This document shows, one piece after another, positions 26,322 to 35,164 of a stretch of DNA of 64,000 nt. Below the pieces are notes generated by a model. It saw only the letters and a list, made by a program, of their open reading frames with translations. It searched no databases and had not been told where the DNA came from. The DNA lies in assembly GCF_022921095.1 (NCBI RefSeq), contig NZ_CP095053.1:1902501-1966500 (forward strand), written 5' to 3'. The position numbers and the translations under genes are program-made. Position 1 is the stretch's first letter. Each line of letters begins with the position of its first letter. The DNA comes from Hymenobacter aerilatus (GTDB taxonomy: Bacteria; Bacteroidota; Bacteroidia; Cytophagales; Hymenobacteraceae).

Positions 26322-26894
26322 ATGCGCTACGTCTGGATAACATTTCTGACACTGGTAGCCGTGCTGCTAGCTGTATTTCTCTGGCCCCGACAGTCGGCCA
26401 ACCGTTCGGCCCGCACGGCACCTACCCCCGTTGCGCCCGTGGTGGCAGTTGTTCATCGGGTGCCCCGCGCCCCCACTCTCATTGCCAACGACGACGACCG
26501 AGCCGAGGATATTATCCGATTTGCCCGGCAACAGCTAGGCACGCGCTATTGCTACGCCGGCACCACGCCCGCCGGCGGCTTCGACTGCTCAGGCTTCGTC
26601 TACTACGTGTTCAAGCAGTTTGCTATCAGTGTGCCGCACTCCACCGCGCAGCTCATCAGCACGGGCCGCCCAGTGGAGCGCCGCCAGGCTCGCCCCGGCG
26701 ATATTGTGGTGTTTACGGGCACTGCTGCTACCTCTACCACGCCCGGCCACGCAGGCATCGTACTCTCGGAGCCCGGCGAGCCGCTGCGTTTCATTCACTC
26801 TTCCTCGGCCCGCCGCGAGTCCGGCGTGAAAATCAGCCAGGTAGAAGGCTCCGACTATGAGCGTCGCTTCATGCAGGTGCGGCGGGTGCTTTGA
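26322..26894 (+). CDS. NlpC/P60 (C40) cell-wall peptidase
   Basis: A 190-residue envelope hydrolase. Residues 5-21 form a membrane anchor or uncleaved signal. The NlpC/P60 domain covers ~60-190: GTRYCYAGTTPAGGFDCSGF with catalytic Cys89, and the catalytic His in PGHAGIVL near residue 147. The family cleaves D-gamma-glutamyl-diaminopimelate bonds in peptidoglycan. The domain ends at the C terminus without extra wall-binding modules. It shares a 166-base intergenic region with the divergent M61 gene. Confidence 0.92.
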   Translation: MRYVWITFLTLVAVLLAVFLWPRQSANRSARTAPTPVAPVVAVVHRVPRAPTLIANDDDRAEDIIRFARQQLGTRYCYAGTTPAGGFDCSGFVYYVFKQFAISVPHSTAQLISTGRPVERRQARPGDIVVFTGTAATSTTPGHAGIVLSEPGEPLRFIHSSSARRESGVKISQVEGSDYERRFMQVRRVL

Positions 26895-26908
26895 AAGTGC
26901 CTAAGTAA

Positions 26909-27024
26909 AAAAACCGTCTGTCATCCTGAGCGCAGCGAAGGACCTTCTCACGCGTGAACGAGTCGTTGTTACGACGGTCGTCCAACTGGCATAAGGTCCT
27001 TCGCTCAGGATGACAGACGGTTTT
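26909..27024. repeat. stem-loop repeat, family A
   Basis: Left arm 26910-26946 and right arm 26993-27024 are inverted copies sharing TGTCATCCTGAGC and GCGAAGGACCTT, the right arm lacking a few bases. The loop holds AACGAGTCGTTGTTACGACG, which is also found in the loop of the copy at 35061-35150. It lies directly downstream of the NlpC/P60 gene. Confidence 0.85.
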
Positions 27025-27061
27025 ATATTCACGAAACCACTACCTGATTCAGGCACTCGTT

Positions 27062-27445
27062 TAAAAAAGCGATGCCCGGTACTGCCTGTGCAGGCCTACT
27101 GAAAGGCTGCTGGGCAATACCGGGCATCTAATCCTTCAAATCTTACCAAGCGACGGGTCTGGGGTACAGCCCCGCCATCCGTGAGATAAGACCTTGCCAG
27201 AATGCGGGAGCACGCCCTGTTGGGCTAACAAGTGCTCCGCGCGAAAAGCTGTTGTTACGCGCGTCCGGCGGTGAAGCGGACTACATTCGACAGGCTCGGC
27301 AGGATTTGGTTGGGACTACTAGACATTTTGTACCTCCTTTCTTTACGTTCGACATAACCCTTGCACGCGCTACCCAGCACCTTAGGGCTGCTTGCGCAGG
27401 GCTGTAGCACTCGCTACTGGTCTGTAAAGTTAAAAGCCCTTCGGA
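27062..27445 (-). ncRNA. candidate structured RNA, unassigned family
   Basis: On the minus strand a transcript can be drawn from a -7-like TTACTTTG (27451-27458) to a strong terminator at 27066-27128: a 16-bp stem GATGCCCGGTACTGCC with one G-U pair, followed by CTTTTTT. Before it lie two further foldable segments: GGAGCAC/GTGCTCC around 27200-27243, and a TCTTA/TAAGA-closed stem at about 27145-27192 with an inner GGGG-CTGTA-CCCC hairpin. I looked for tmRNA, RNase P, SRP and 6S signatures and did not find any that convinced me. A tiny ORF with a perfect Shine-Dalgarno lies within it. The 5' end is approximate. Confidence 0.5.
27255..27326 (-). CDS. 23-codon ORF with perfect Shine-Dalgarno sequence
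   Basis: ATG 27326 (minus strand) is preceded at six bases by GGAGG within AAGGAGGT, fully complementary to the 16S anti-Shine-Dalgarno. The peptide begins MSSSPNQILPSLSNVVRF and ends TAGRA before TAA. Genes of this phylum rarely carry such a site; the well-known exception is rpsU. This is the only well-placed one I noticed in the window. It may be a leader peptide or a small protein inside the structured RNA. Confidence 0.35.
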   Translation of the reverse strand: MSSSPNQILPSLSNVVRFTAGRA

Positions 27446-27620
27446 TGGTTCAAAGTAAAACCTCTACTATTTTACCCCCTGTAGCTAGTTACCTGATCAT
27501 CAGCATGTTTTTTTTGGAAAAATCCAGACATTTTTTTCATCAACGGCTGAATAGGAAGCTGGCGCTATGTTTGTATCCTACCAATGGTATTCTAACGCGG
27601 TTTGGTTGCACTCACTGGCT

Positions 27621-27651
27621 TTGACCATCTCGTGGTTTTCCCTTATCTTTT
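27621..27651 (+). promoter_or_regulatory. promoter of the first DUF2147 gene
   Basis: TTG at 27621-27623, a 20-base spacer and TATCTTTT at 27644-27651 fit the -33/-7 pattern, 29 bases before ATG 27681. Confidence 0.5.
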
Positions 27652-27680
27652 TTCCCAAACTCACTCTCTCTATCACCACC

Positions 27681-28124
27681 ATGAAAAAAATGTTGTTTCT
27701 CTGTCTGGCGTTGTTGCTGGGTTTCACAAAGTTTGCTGCGGCCCAAAGCCTCTCGCCGCTGGGAACTTGGACCAATGCTGAGAAAAAAGCCACGTTCGAA
27801 ATTTATAAGTGCGACGGCGACAAACTGTGCGGCAAGATTGTGTCGCTGACGGTGCCCAACGACCCCAAAACCGGCAAGCCTAAAACCGATACCGTAAACC
27901 CCGACCCCAAGCTGCGCAGCCGTCCCCGTCTGGGTATGGTGTTTATGCAGGGCTTCGAGTACGACTCCGATAACAAGTGGGATGACGGTAAAATCTATGA
28001 CCCCGAAAGCGGCAAAACGTATTCTTGCTACATCAAAATGCAGAACGCGAATACGATGGAAGTAAAGGGCTACATCGGCTTTTCGATGATTGGCCGCTCC
28101 CAGACCTGGACGCGGGTAAAGTAA
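27681..28124 (+). CDS. exported DUF2147 protein, copy 1
   Basis: A 147-residue secreted protein. Residues 1-21 form a signal peptide (MLFLCLALLLGFTKFAAA). The DUF2147 lipocalin-like domain fills the rest: GTWTNAEKKATFEIYKCDG, then LCGKIVSL, a KTGKP turn, DDGKIYDPESGKTYSCYIKM and the closing GYIGFSMIGRSQTWTRV. The family is found in periplasmic proteins that may bind small hydrophobic ligands; the role is unproven. The frame is open 38 codons upstream, but those codons overlap the promoter. A paralogue follows directly. Confidence 0.85.
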   Translation: MKKMLFLCLALLLGFTKFAAAQSLSPLGTWTNAEKKATFEIYKCDGDKLCGKIVSLTVPNDPKTGKPKTDTVNPDPKLRSRPRLGMVFMQGFEYDSDNKWDDGKIYDPESGKTYSCYIKMQNANTMEVKGYIGFSMIGRSQTWTRVK

Positions 28125-28145
28125 TAGAAGAACTTATTTGCTGAG

Positions 28146-28178
28146 CAGCGGCGTTCCGGGCGGAACGCCGCTGTTTTT
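28146..28178 (+). terminator. terminator between the two DUF2147 genes
   Basis: A 12-bp perfect stem CAGCGGCGTTCC/GGAACGCCGCTG with a 4-base loop and TTTTTAT tail, 21 bases after the first gene. The two paralogues are therefore probably not a simple operon. Confidence 0.9.
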
Positions 28179-28265
28179 ATTTTATATTCAGCCAGTTACT
28201 GCGCAGGCGTCTGTCATGCCCCTCCCCGGCTCTTTTGCGTATCACTCTATTTGCCCCTCCCGCCT

Positions 28266-28760
28266 ATGTCCTTGCTCCAGCCCCTCACCACAACCAGTAC
28301 CGCGCACGTGTTTTCTTTCTGGCTGTTTTGCCTGGGCGTGCTGCTGCCGCTGCTGGGCCAGGCGCAGGCGTTGTCGCCGGTAGGAATGTGGGAAGACAAT
28401 TCGGGGGAGGCCCGCGTGGAAGTGAGCGTGCGCGACGGTGAGCTAACCGGCCGGCTGGTGTGGATGCGCCACGCCATAGACCCCAAAACCGGCCAGCCTC
28501 ACCTCGACGGGCGCAACCCTAACCCTACGCTGCGCACCCGCCCGCTCCAAAACCTGGTGGTGCTGTACAAAATGCGTTATAACCCCGACTCAGGCCGCTG
28601 GGAAGACGGCGAAATCTACGATCCACACAGTGGCCACTACTACTCGTGCTACCTGCGCATGGAGTCGCGCGACCGGCTGGAAGTGAAGGGCTTCATTGGG
28701 TTTTCGCTGCTGGGCCGCTCGCACTACTGGCACCGCCTGAAACCCGGCAACGCTTTGTAG
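28266..28760 (+). CDS. exported DUF2147 protein, copy 2
   Basis: A 164-residue paralogue of the preceding gene with the same order of motifs: LSPVGMWEDNSGEARVEVSV, KTGQPHLDGRNPNPTLRTRP, EDGEIYDPHSGHYYSCYLRM and GFIGFSLLGRSHYWHRL. The signal peptide is longer (residues ~1-35, ending LLGQAQA). ATG 28266 is preferred over TTG 28251. It is more GC-rich and more Arg-rich than copy 1, so the duplication is not recent. Three changes fall in otherwise conserved Lys positions (K to R or H), which may alter ligand preference. Confidence 0.82.
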   Translation: MSLLQPLTTTSTAHVFSFWLFCLGVLLPLLGQAQALSPVGMWEDNSGEARVEVSVRDGELTGRLVWMRHAIDPKTGQPHLDGRNPNPTLRTRPLQNLVVLYKMRYNPDSGRWEDGEIYDPHSGHYYSCYLRMESRDRLEVKGFIGFSLLGRSHYWHRLKPGNAL

Positions 28761-28849
28761 CTCCTGTGTTGGCCAGTGCAGCTCTCCGGAAACTATTTGC
28801 AGGGTCGGGTGTTTCTTCTGAAAATCCGAACCAGCTTTTTCTTCCACCC

Positions 28850-29479
28850 TTGCGTCGTTTTCTTCAACAGCTTTTTGGTTCTGCTACCACTGCCTGCCAG
28901 GCTGAGTGGCGGCCGCTGGCACGCACCAGAGCACAGCAGGAAAGCTACGCCCGCTGGGTACAGCAGCGGGTGTATCTGAACTGGATGGGGCCGTTTTTCA
29001 AAGCCTACCACTTTCAGAAAACCAACGTGCGCGGCCAGGGGCTGCGCGTGCAGTTGCTGAGTGAGTGTGGCCGGCAGGGGGCCTTGTTTTTCTACGACCC
29101 CAGCATCGGGCCAGGCAACTTTCAGCACCTGTTCGACTTCATTCGGGACCGGGTGTTGGCGCTGGGCTACCATCTCTCTACCTCAGACTGCCGCCGCCGT
29201 CCTCATGCTGAGTACACAGAAACTATTGAAAAGCACTTTCTGAAGCCCACACCCGGCGACTGTCCCGAGACGGGGCGCTGCAACCAACGCTTCGGCAACG
29301 TGACGGTAGACTTGGTGCGCATCAACAACCAGCCGGGCTTTATCCGGTTTGTGAGCAACCCCTACCACGACAACATCTTTTCCCCAGCTCATACCTTCGA
29401 TGAGTTGCTGGATGCTGTGTTCAACCTCCCCGCTGCTAGTGCAACAGAGCAGGCTAGCGCCAAGCAGTTTCAGAAGTAG
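28850..29479 (+). CDS. hypothetical protein, about 209 residues
   Basis: I do not recognise this protein. From TTG 28850 it reads LRRFLQQLFG, then a helical region with RAQQESYARWVQQRVYLNWM, and a central YDPSIGPGNFQHLFDFIRDR stretch. It has six cysteines, including CRRRPHAEYTETIEKHF and CPETGRCNQRFG. It is rich in His and Arg, with no signal peptide visible from this start. The frame is open back to 28646 inside the DUF2147 gene, which is not credible. TTG 28850 is the first sensible start after that gene; a later start is possible. It ends 82 bases before the T9SS protein. Confidence 0.5.
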   Translation: MRRFLQQLFGSATTACQAEWRPLARTRAQQESYARWVQQRVYLNWMGPFFKAYHFQKTNVRGQGLRVQLLSECGRQGALFFYDPSIGPGNFQHLFDFIRDRVLALGYHLSTSDCRRRPHAEYTETIEKHFLKPTPGDCPETGRCNQRFGNVTVDLVRINNQPGFIRFVSNPYHDNIFSPAHTFDELLDAVFNLPAASATEQASAKQFQK

Positions 29480-29561
29480 CGCTGGGCCTCTCTTGGTTAT
29501 GATTTGCCACGGCAAAGCAGTATCTTTTCAAGGAAAAATATCCTTGTCTTAAGAGGTTGCT

Positions 29562-31469
29562 ATGGCCAGATTTTTACGTTCTTTTAGTTGTGTTAGCCTA
29601 TTTGTTGTCTTGCTCCTGCTGAGTTTATCAGCAAGGGCTACGCATATTGTGGGCGGTGAGATGGACCTACGATACGTGTCGGGCAACAACTACCAACTGA
29701 CCCTCACGCTGTATTTCGACGCCATCAATGGCAGCCCCGGCGCGCTGGACAACGACCTGACGGCCGGCATTTTCGACAAGGCCACCAACCGCTCGATGCA
29801 GGATGTGGTGCTGCCGTTAGTAGAGAATACCTATGTGGCCTACACCAATCCGGCCTGTACGTCGCCCTCGCTCAGCACGCGCAAGCTGGTGTATCGCAGC
29901 GTGGTGCAGCTTGCCCCTACCACGTATAATGGCGCACAGGGCTACTACGTGGCCGTGGAGCGGTGCTGCCGCAACAACGGTATCAGCAACATAGTAGGGC
30001 CGGGCGAGTCGGGCCAGACGTTTTACCTGGAGTTTCCGGCAGTGCTGCGCAACGGCCAGTTGTTTCGCGATTCCACCCCCCGCATTTTCCCGCCCCTGAG
30101 CGACTACGCTTGCCTGGGCGAGCTGTTTTACTATGACTTTGGCGGCCAGGACCCCGATGGTGATTCGCTGGTGTATGAGCTGGCCACGCCGCTCAATGGC
30201 TACTCCTCTACCCGCGTGCCCAAGCCGGCCACGGCTACGGCGGCTCCTTACCCTACCATCCAGTGGGGAACGGGCCGTGGCGAGCAAAACCAGATACCCG
30301 GTACGCCTACGCTCACCATTAATCGGCGTACGGGGCGGTTGCAAGTGCGTCCCACCGAACTGGGCCTGTTTGTGTTTGGCATCAGGTGCTCGGAGTATCG
30401 CAACAAGGTGAAGATTGGCGAAACGCGGCGCGACTTTCAGCTGAAGGTGATTATGTGCCCCACCAATGCCGAGCCCACCATTACGGCGCAGGCCCAGGTG
30501 GGTAGGGCCACCTACCGGCCCGGCCGCGACACCATTCGGCTGGTGCCGGGCGGCAACCCCTGCGTACGCCTGCGCTTCACCGATGCAGATAACGCGTCGG
30601 CCCTGTCGCTGTCCTTGCAGCCGGTAAACTTCACGGGGCCGCTGCCCAGCATCTCGCTCCTGCAAGGCATGGTGCGCGCCGCGGGTATGCCCGACACACT
30701 CGTGTCGCAACTCTGCTTTCCTACCTGCTTCGACACCAAGGGCCAGGTGTACTACCTGAATGTGATTGTGGCCGACAACGGATGTAGCCTGCCCAAGCGC
30801 GACACTGTGCAGCTGGCTATTATAGCCCAGCCCGTGCCTACCCACGTGCCGGTGCTTACCTCCGTGCCTACCCTGATGCAGGATAACAGCACACCGCTGG
30901 TAATACGCGTGGCTCCCGGCAGCGTGTACGAAGCCACCCTCACGGCCACCGATGCCGACAACGACCCACTAACGCTCACGGCTGCCGGTACCGGTTTCGA
31001 TATGGCGGCGGCCGGTATGCGCTTTGTGCCGACGAATGGCAACGGACGAGCTACGGGCTTGTTTCGGTGGGAAGCTTCCTGCGCGGCGGCGCTGCTGCAA
31101 CAGATGGAAGTAACGTTCCGGGTGCAGGAAAGTACGTGCTACCCGCAGCCCCAGGTGCAGGTGGTGCGCTTTGAGGTAGTCAGCCCCGACACGCTGGCGT
31201 TTCTGCCGCCCAACATCATCACACCCGGCAACCACGATGGCAAAAACGACGAATTCACGCTGCCTACCCTCCCACCCGACTTCTGCGACAACCGCTTTGC
31301 CACCATCAAGATTTTCTCGCGCTGGGGCAACGAGGTGTATAGCTCCGCTGACCGCAACTTCCGCTGGGACGGCGGCGGCCGCCCTGCCGGCGTGTATTTC
31401 TACCTGATTGAGTACACCAACAAGCGCCGATTCAAAGGCATGCTGACCCTGGCTCCGGCCTATCAGTAA
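29562..31469 (+). CDS. large surface protein with T9SS type B (gliding-motility) C-terminal domain
   Basis: A 635-residue exported protein. A signal peptide (LFVVLLLLSLSARA) is followed by a conserved N-terminal HIVGGEMDLRYVSGNNYQLT block seen in many Bacteroidota surface proteins. A Cys-rich middle follows, and the type B sorting domain covers the last ~85 residues: FLPPNIITPGNHDGKNDEF, IFSRWGNEVYSS, WDGGGRPAGVYFYLIEY. Type B domains direct export by the type IX system and are usually paired with a PorP/SprF-like protein, which is not adjacent here. The gene is convergent with the M16 gene across a bidirectional terminator. Confidence 0.88.
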   Translation: MARFLRSFSCVSLFVVLLLLSLSARATHIVGGEMDLRYVSGNNYQLTLTLYFDAINGSPGALDNDLTAGIFDKATNRSMQDVVLPLVENTYVAYTNPACTSPSLSTRKLVYRSVVQLAPTTYNGAQGYYVAVERCCRNNGISNIVGPGESGQTFYLEFPAVLRNGQLFRDSTPRIFPPLSDYACLGELFYYDFGGQDPDGDSLVYELATPLNGYSSTRVPKPATATAAPYPTIQWGTGRGEQNQIPGTPTLTINRRTGRLQVRPTELGLFVFGIRCSEYRNKVKIGETRRDFQLKVIMCPTNAEPTITAQAQVGRATYRPGRDTIRLVPGGNPCVRLRFTDADNASALSLSLQPVNFTGPLPSISLLQGMVRAAGMPDTLVSQLCFPTCFDTKGQVYYLNVIVADNGCSLPKRDTVQLAIIAQPVPTHVPVLTSVPTLMQDNSTPLVIRVAPGSVYEATLTATDADNDPLTLTAAGTGFDMAAAGMRFVPTNGNGRATGLFRWEASCAAALLQQMEVTFRVQESTCYPQPQVQVVRFEVVSPDTLAFLPPNIITPGNHDGKNDEFTLPTLPPDFCDNRFATIKIFSRWGNEVYSSADRNFRWDGGGRPAGVYFYLIEYTNKRRFKGMLTLAPAYQ

Positions 31470-31492
31470 GGAAGTTCTAGCAATCTACCGCA

Positions 31493-31542
31493 AGCAAAAG
31501 CCCCGGTCCTGCTGCGCATGCAGCAAGGCCGGGGCTTTTGCT
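31493..31542. terminator. bidirectional terminator
   Basis: A ~22-bp stem (arms 31493-31515 and 31520-31542, one bulged base) with AGCAAAAGCCCCGG ends gives A- and T-runs on both strands. It serves the convergent T9SS type B and M16 genes. Confidence 0.88.
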
Positions 31543-31561
31543 TATAAACCCGACAATTACC

Positions 31562-34369
31562 TTATGGCTTGGCCGGCGGAGCTGAGCGGTAGGCGGGCTC
31601 TTTCGCTTTTTTCTCGGCTAAGGTCTTCTTGGCTTTCTCGAAGTCGCCGGCTTCTACGAACACCAGCTTGTTGTAGTCGAGGTACTTCTTCACGGCGGCG
31701 TTTACCTGCTCGGGCGTGAGGGCGGCTACCTTCTTCTCGAAGTCGGCATCCCAGGCCAGGGTGCGGTTCAGGTCGAGGTAGGAGTTCAGGCGGCCAGCCA
31801 GGGCATCGTCCTGAGCGCGCGATACGGAGCGACTTTGCAGCCAGCCGCTCTTCGCCGCTTTGATTTCCTCAGCCGAAAAACCGGTTTTCGACATTGTGGC
31901 AAACTCCTCCTGAATGGCTTTTTCCAGCCGCTCGTTGTTTTCGGGGTTGTAGATGGCGTATACCATGTAAGAGGCCAGTTTGTCGCGCGAGTCAGCACTT
32001 ACCTGTGAGCCGATACCGTAACTGATGCCTTCCTTCTGGCGCACTCGCGTGGCCAGGCGCGAGTTCAGGAAGCCGCCACCGAACAGGTAGTTGCCCAGCA
32101 CCAACGCGGGGTAGTCAGGGTCGTCGTCGCGCATGGGTAGGTTGAAGCCGGCCACATACACGGCGTTGGCCTTGTCGCTGGCCTGCACCGACTGCTTCCC
32201 AGCCTTTATATCTTGGTAGTTGCGCACAATGCGCGTGTACGAATTGTTGGCTTTCCACTTGCCCAGGTCGGTTTTCACTAGCTTTTGCACGGCTGCTTCG
32301 TCGGTGGCGCCTACTACGGCCACGGTGGCGTTATCGGCGCCGTAGAAGTCCTTATAGAACTGGCGCACATCGTTCACGGTAGTGGCTTTCAGGGCTTCTA
32401 TTTCCTCATCGAAGGTCATCACGTACAACGGGTGGCCTTTGGGGTAGGGATTCAGCACGCGCTGGCTGGTGTTAAAGGCAATGGCATCGGGCTCCTGCTT
32501 TTGCGATTCCAGCGACACCAAGCGCTCCTGCTTTAGCTTGTTGAACTCCGCTTCCGGGAACGTCGGATTCTTCAGGTAATCTGTCACAATCTTCATCACG
32601 GCCGGCAGGTTTTCCTTCGAGGCTTCCACCACTACTCCGGCCGACTGGCTGCCACCGTACACGTAGGCGCGGGCTTTCAGCTTGTCCAACTCGTCGCGGA
32701 TTTGCTGGTAGGACCGGGTTTTGGTGCCGCGTTCCAGCATGGAGGCCGTGAGGCTGGCTAGGCCGGGCTTGTTGGCCAGGCTCTTTTCGTCGCCGTAACG
32801 CAGGGTGAGTTGCACGTTCACGCTGTTGCCGCGGGTGCTTTTGGGCAGCACGGCATACTTGGTGCCTTTTCCTTCCTCGCCACGCTTGGTGCGGGCCTCA
32901 ATGTTGGCGGGCGAGGCGTCGAAAGCTTCGCCGGCGGCTACGGCTTTCTCGCCTTTGTAGTCCTTCACCAGCGCCAGCACGTTGGGCGTTTCCGGAATGT
33001 CGGCGCGGTCGGGCTTTTGTTCGGGGATGAAGGTACCGACGGTACGGTTGGAGGGTTTCAGGTAGGCGTTGGCCACGCGCTGCACATCGGCGGGCTTCAC
33101 CTTCCGGATGTTGTCGCGGTAGAGGAACACCAGGCGCCAGTCGCCGGCCGCAATCCACTCGCTTAGGTCCAGCCCTACCCGGTCGGTGTTCTTAAATAGC
33201 AGCTCAATGCCGGTGAGCAGCTTGGTTTTGGCACGGTCTACCTCTTCGGCTGTGGGCGCTTTGGTGGAAGCCATGTCCAAGGTGCGCAGCATGGCGGTGC
33301 GGGCCGAGTCCAGGGACTGTTCTTTGCGCACTTCGGTGTAGAAGAAGGCAAAACCGGGGTCGTGGAGGGCGGGCGTCCAGCCATAGGTGTAGGCCGCCTT
33401 TTTGGTATCGATGAGGGCTTTGTACAAACGGCCCGAGGGCTCGTTGGTCAGCACATCCATCAGCACATCCAAAGAAGCATAATCGGGGTGGGCACCGGCG
33501 GGGGTGTGGTAGGCCACGGCCACGCTCTGCGCGTCGCCCACGCGGCGCAGAGTTACAGACCGCTCCCCATCCTGGGTAGGCTCGGTGGTGTAGGCCTGAG
33601 GCAGTTGCCGGGTAGGCTTCGGAATGGGGCTGAAGTACTTGTCTACTAAGGCCAGGGTTTTGGCCTCGTCCATCTTGCCGGCTACCACCAGCACGGCGTT
33701 GTCGGGTTGGTAGTACTTCTGGTAGAAGGCTTTTAGATTATTGATCGGCACGCGCTCAATATCTTCCTTCGAGCCGATGGTGGATTTGCCGTAGTTGTGC
33801 CACAGGTAGGCCGACGACAGCACGCGCTCCATCAGCACCCTGCTCGGCGAGTTTTCGCCCATCTCAAACTCGTTGCGCACCACAGAAAACTCCGTAGACA
33901 GGTCCTTGGCGTCGATGAAGCTGTTCACCATGCGGTCGGCTTCCAGGTCGAGAGCCCAGTTCAGGTTTTCGTCGGTGGCCGAGAAGGTTTCGAAATAGTT
34001 GGTGCGGTCGTACCAGGTGGTGCCGTTGGGGCGGGCACCGTGCTCGGTCAGCTCCTGCGGAATGTTCTTGTGTTTGGCGGAGCCCTTAAAGGCCATGTGC
34101 TCCAGTAGGTGCGCCATGCCGGTTTCGCCGTAGCCCTCGTGTCGCGAGCCTACCAGGTAGGTGATGTTGACCGTGGTAGTCGGCTTGGAGTTGTCGGGAA
34201 ACAGCAGCACGCGCAGGCCGTTTTTCAGCTGATACTCCGTGATGCCCTCCACCGATGCTACGCGGGTGAGGCCTTCGGGAAGCTTGGTCTGCGCCGTCGT
34301 CGGCAGAGCAGTTGGTAGCAACGCAGCCACCAAGGGCCACAGCCGGATAAAAGACCCAAAACAGCGCAT
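31562..34369 (-). CDS. M16-family (pitrilysin-type) zinc metallopeptidase, two-domain form
   Basis: A 935-residue periplasmic peptidase. Residues 1-27 form a signal peptide. The inverted zinc motif HLLEH is at 87-91, with its third ligand expected ~75 residues later in the [28 protein letters not shown] region. Two M16 halves follow, the second inactive-type half carrying the family's conserved [19 protein letters not shown]. The fold forms a clam-shell chamber for small peptides. ATG 34369 is preferred, since the frame upstream lacks signal character. Mono-cistronic. Confidence 0.92.
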   Translation of the reverse strand: MRCFGSFIRLWPLVAALLPTALPTTAQTKLPEGLTRVASVEGITEYQLKNGLRVLLFPDNSKPTTTVNITYLVGSRHEGYGETGMAHLLEHMAFKGSAKHKNIPQELTEHGARPNGTTWYDRTNYFETFSATDENLNWALDLEADRMVNSFIDAKDLSTEFSVVRNEFEMGENSPSRVLMERVLSSAYLWHNYGKSTIGSKEDIERVPINNLKAFYQKYYQPDNAVLVVAGKMDEAKTLALVDKYFSPIPKPTRQLPQAYTTEPTQDGERSVTLRRVGDAQSVAVAYHTPAGAHPDYASLDVLMDVLTNEPSGRLYKALIDTKKAAYTYGWTPALHDPGFAFFYTEVRKEQSLDSARTAMLRTLDMASTKAPTAEEVDRAKTKLLTGIELLFKNTDRVGLDLSEWIAAGDWRLVFLYRDNIRKVKPADVQRVANAYLKPSNRTVGTFIPEQKPDRADIPETPNVLALVKDYKGEKAVAAGEAFDASPANIEARTKRGEEGKGTKYAVLPKSTRGNSVNVQLTLRYGDEKSLANKPGLASLTASMLERGTKTRSYQQIRDELDKLKARAYVYGGSQSAGVVVEASKENLPAVMKIVTDYLKNPTFPEAEFNKLKQERLVSLESQKQEPDAIAFNTSQRVLNPYPKGHPLYVMTFDEEIEALKATTVNDVRQFYKDFYGADNATVAVVGATDEAAVQKLVKTDLGKWKANNSYTRIVRNYQDIKAGKQSVQASDKANAVYVAGFNLPMRDDDPDYPALVLGNYLFGGGFLNSRLATRVRQKEGISYGIGSQVSADSRDKLASYMVYAIYNPENNERLEKAIQEEFATMSKTGFSAEEIKAAKSGWLQSRSVSRAQDDALAGRLNSYLDLNRTLAWDADFEKKVAALTPEQVNAAVKKYLDYNKLVFVEAGDFEKAKKTLAEKKAKEPAYRSAPPAKP

Positions 34370-34617
34370 AGGATAGTGGTTATGTGAGTAGGTTAGTACT
34401 CTGCATAATACCAACTATCTATCTAGAAACAAGCACTATATGGCAATATTCATATACTATTTGAAACAGCCAATTTCTTCATTCTGCGCAGCGCCTGCCC
34501 TGATGCTATTGCTACCTTATTTGTGGACAGAGCATCCTTCAAACTCGAATACTCTCCGCAAGACGAGACACAAAATAGTGTATCCTTACCCTCTATTACT
34601 CTACTTGCCTCAACTAC

Positions 34618-35037
34618 TCACGAAAGCGCTTTGCGCAGGAAGTAGCGCGTAAAGCCAGTCGGGTAGTTTTCGAGCTGCCCGAACACGGTGTAGCCTTGTT
34701 TCACGTAGAAATCCTTGGCTTGAAACCCGAATGTATCGAGGTGGACGTGCTGGCAGCCGCGCTGTCGGGCGGCTTGCTCCGCCTCTTGCAGCAGGCGGGT
34801 ACCTAGGTTCTGGCCGCGTAGCGCCTCCGGCACAAATAGCAGCTCTACAAACAGCCAGTCGTAGTAAGTGCGCCCCCACAAGCCGCCGATGGTCGTGTTT
34901 TGCTCATCAAGAAGCAACACGGCCAGCAGTTGGGACTCGCCGGGCACTTGCTGCCGGTTGTATTCCTGCAATCCTGCCAAAATCGGCTGACGGGCGGCAA
35001 GATCGGGGTCAGAGGTGAGTAGCAGGCGCGGGGACAT
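34618..35037 (-). CDS. GNAT-family N-acetyltransferase
   Basis: A 139-residue acetyl-CoA-dependent acyltransferase. The pyrophosphate-binding loop is visible in LRGQNLGTRLLQEAEQAARQ (motif A), preceded by the beta-strand VELLFVPEA, and motif B is HLDTFGFQAKDFYVKQGY. The pattern WLFVELLFVPEALRG and the GFTRYFLRKAL ending are typical of a GNAT subgroup common in this phylum. The substrate is unknown. Cytoplasmic. A family A repeat lies between it and the oxidase subunit gene. Confidence 0.9.
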   Translation of the reverse strand: MSPRLLLTSDPDLAARQPILAGLQEYNRQQVPGESQLLAVLLLDEQNTTIGGLWGRTYYDWLFVELLFVPEALRGQNLGTRLLQEAEQAARQRGCQHVHLDTFGFQAKDFYVKQGYTVFGQLENYPTGFTRYFLRKALS

Positions 35038-35060
35038 AGAAGAATCGGATACCTAGTTAA

Positions 35061-35150
35061 TACCGAAGGACCTTAGGCTAAATAAACGAATCGTTGTTAC
35101 ATCGGTCGTTTACTCAGCCTAAGGTCCTTCGCGTTGTTCAGGATGACAGA
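35061..35150. repeat. stem-loop repeat, family A, truncated left arm
   Basis: CGAAGGACCTTAGGCT on the left pairs with AGCCTAAGGTCCTTCG on the right, which continues with GTTCAGGATGACA. The left outer stem of the family (TGTCATCCTGAGC) is missing. The loop ACGAATCGTTGTTACATCGG matches the loop of the copy at 26909-27024. Confidence 0.75.
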
Positions 35151-35164
35151 TATGTACTTTCGGC

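Noticed and set aside
27062..27445. tmRNA, RNase P RNA, SRP RNA or 6S RNA at the structured region
   Set aside because: No tag-peptide ending in ALAA, no TpsiC/ACCA end, no GAGGAAAGTCC box and no SRP GGAA-loop motif was found, so I did not assign a family name.
29817..30845. Minus-strand 342-codon frame opposite the T9SS type B protein
   Set aside because: Shadow of a clear gene with signal peptide and sorting domain; composition is Gly/Arg/His-rich and without family motifs.
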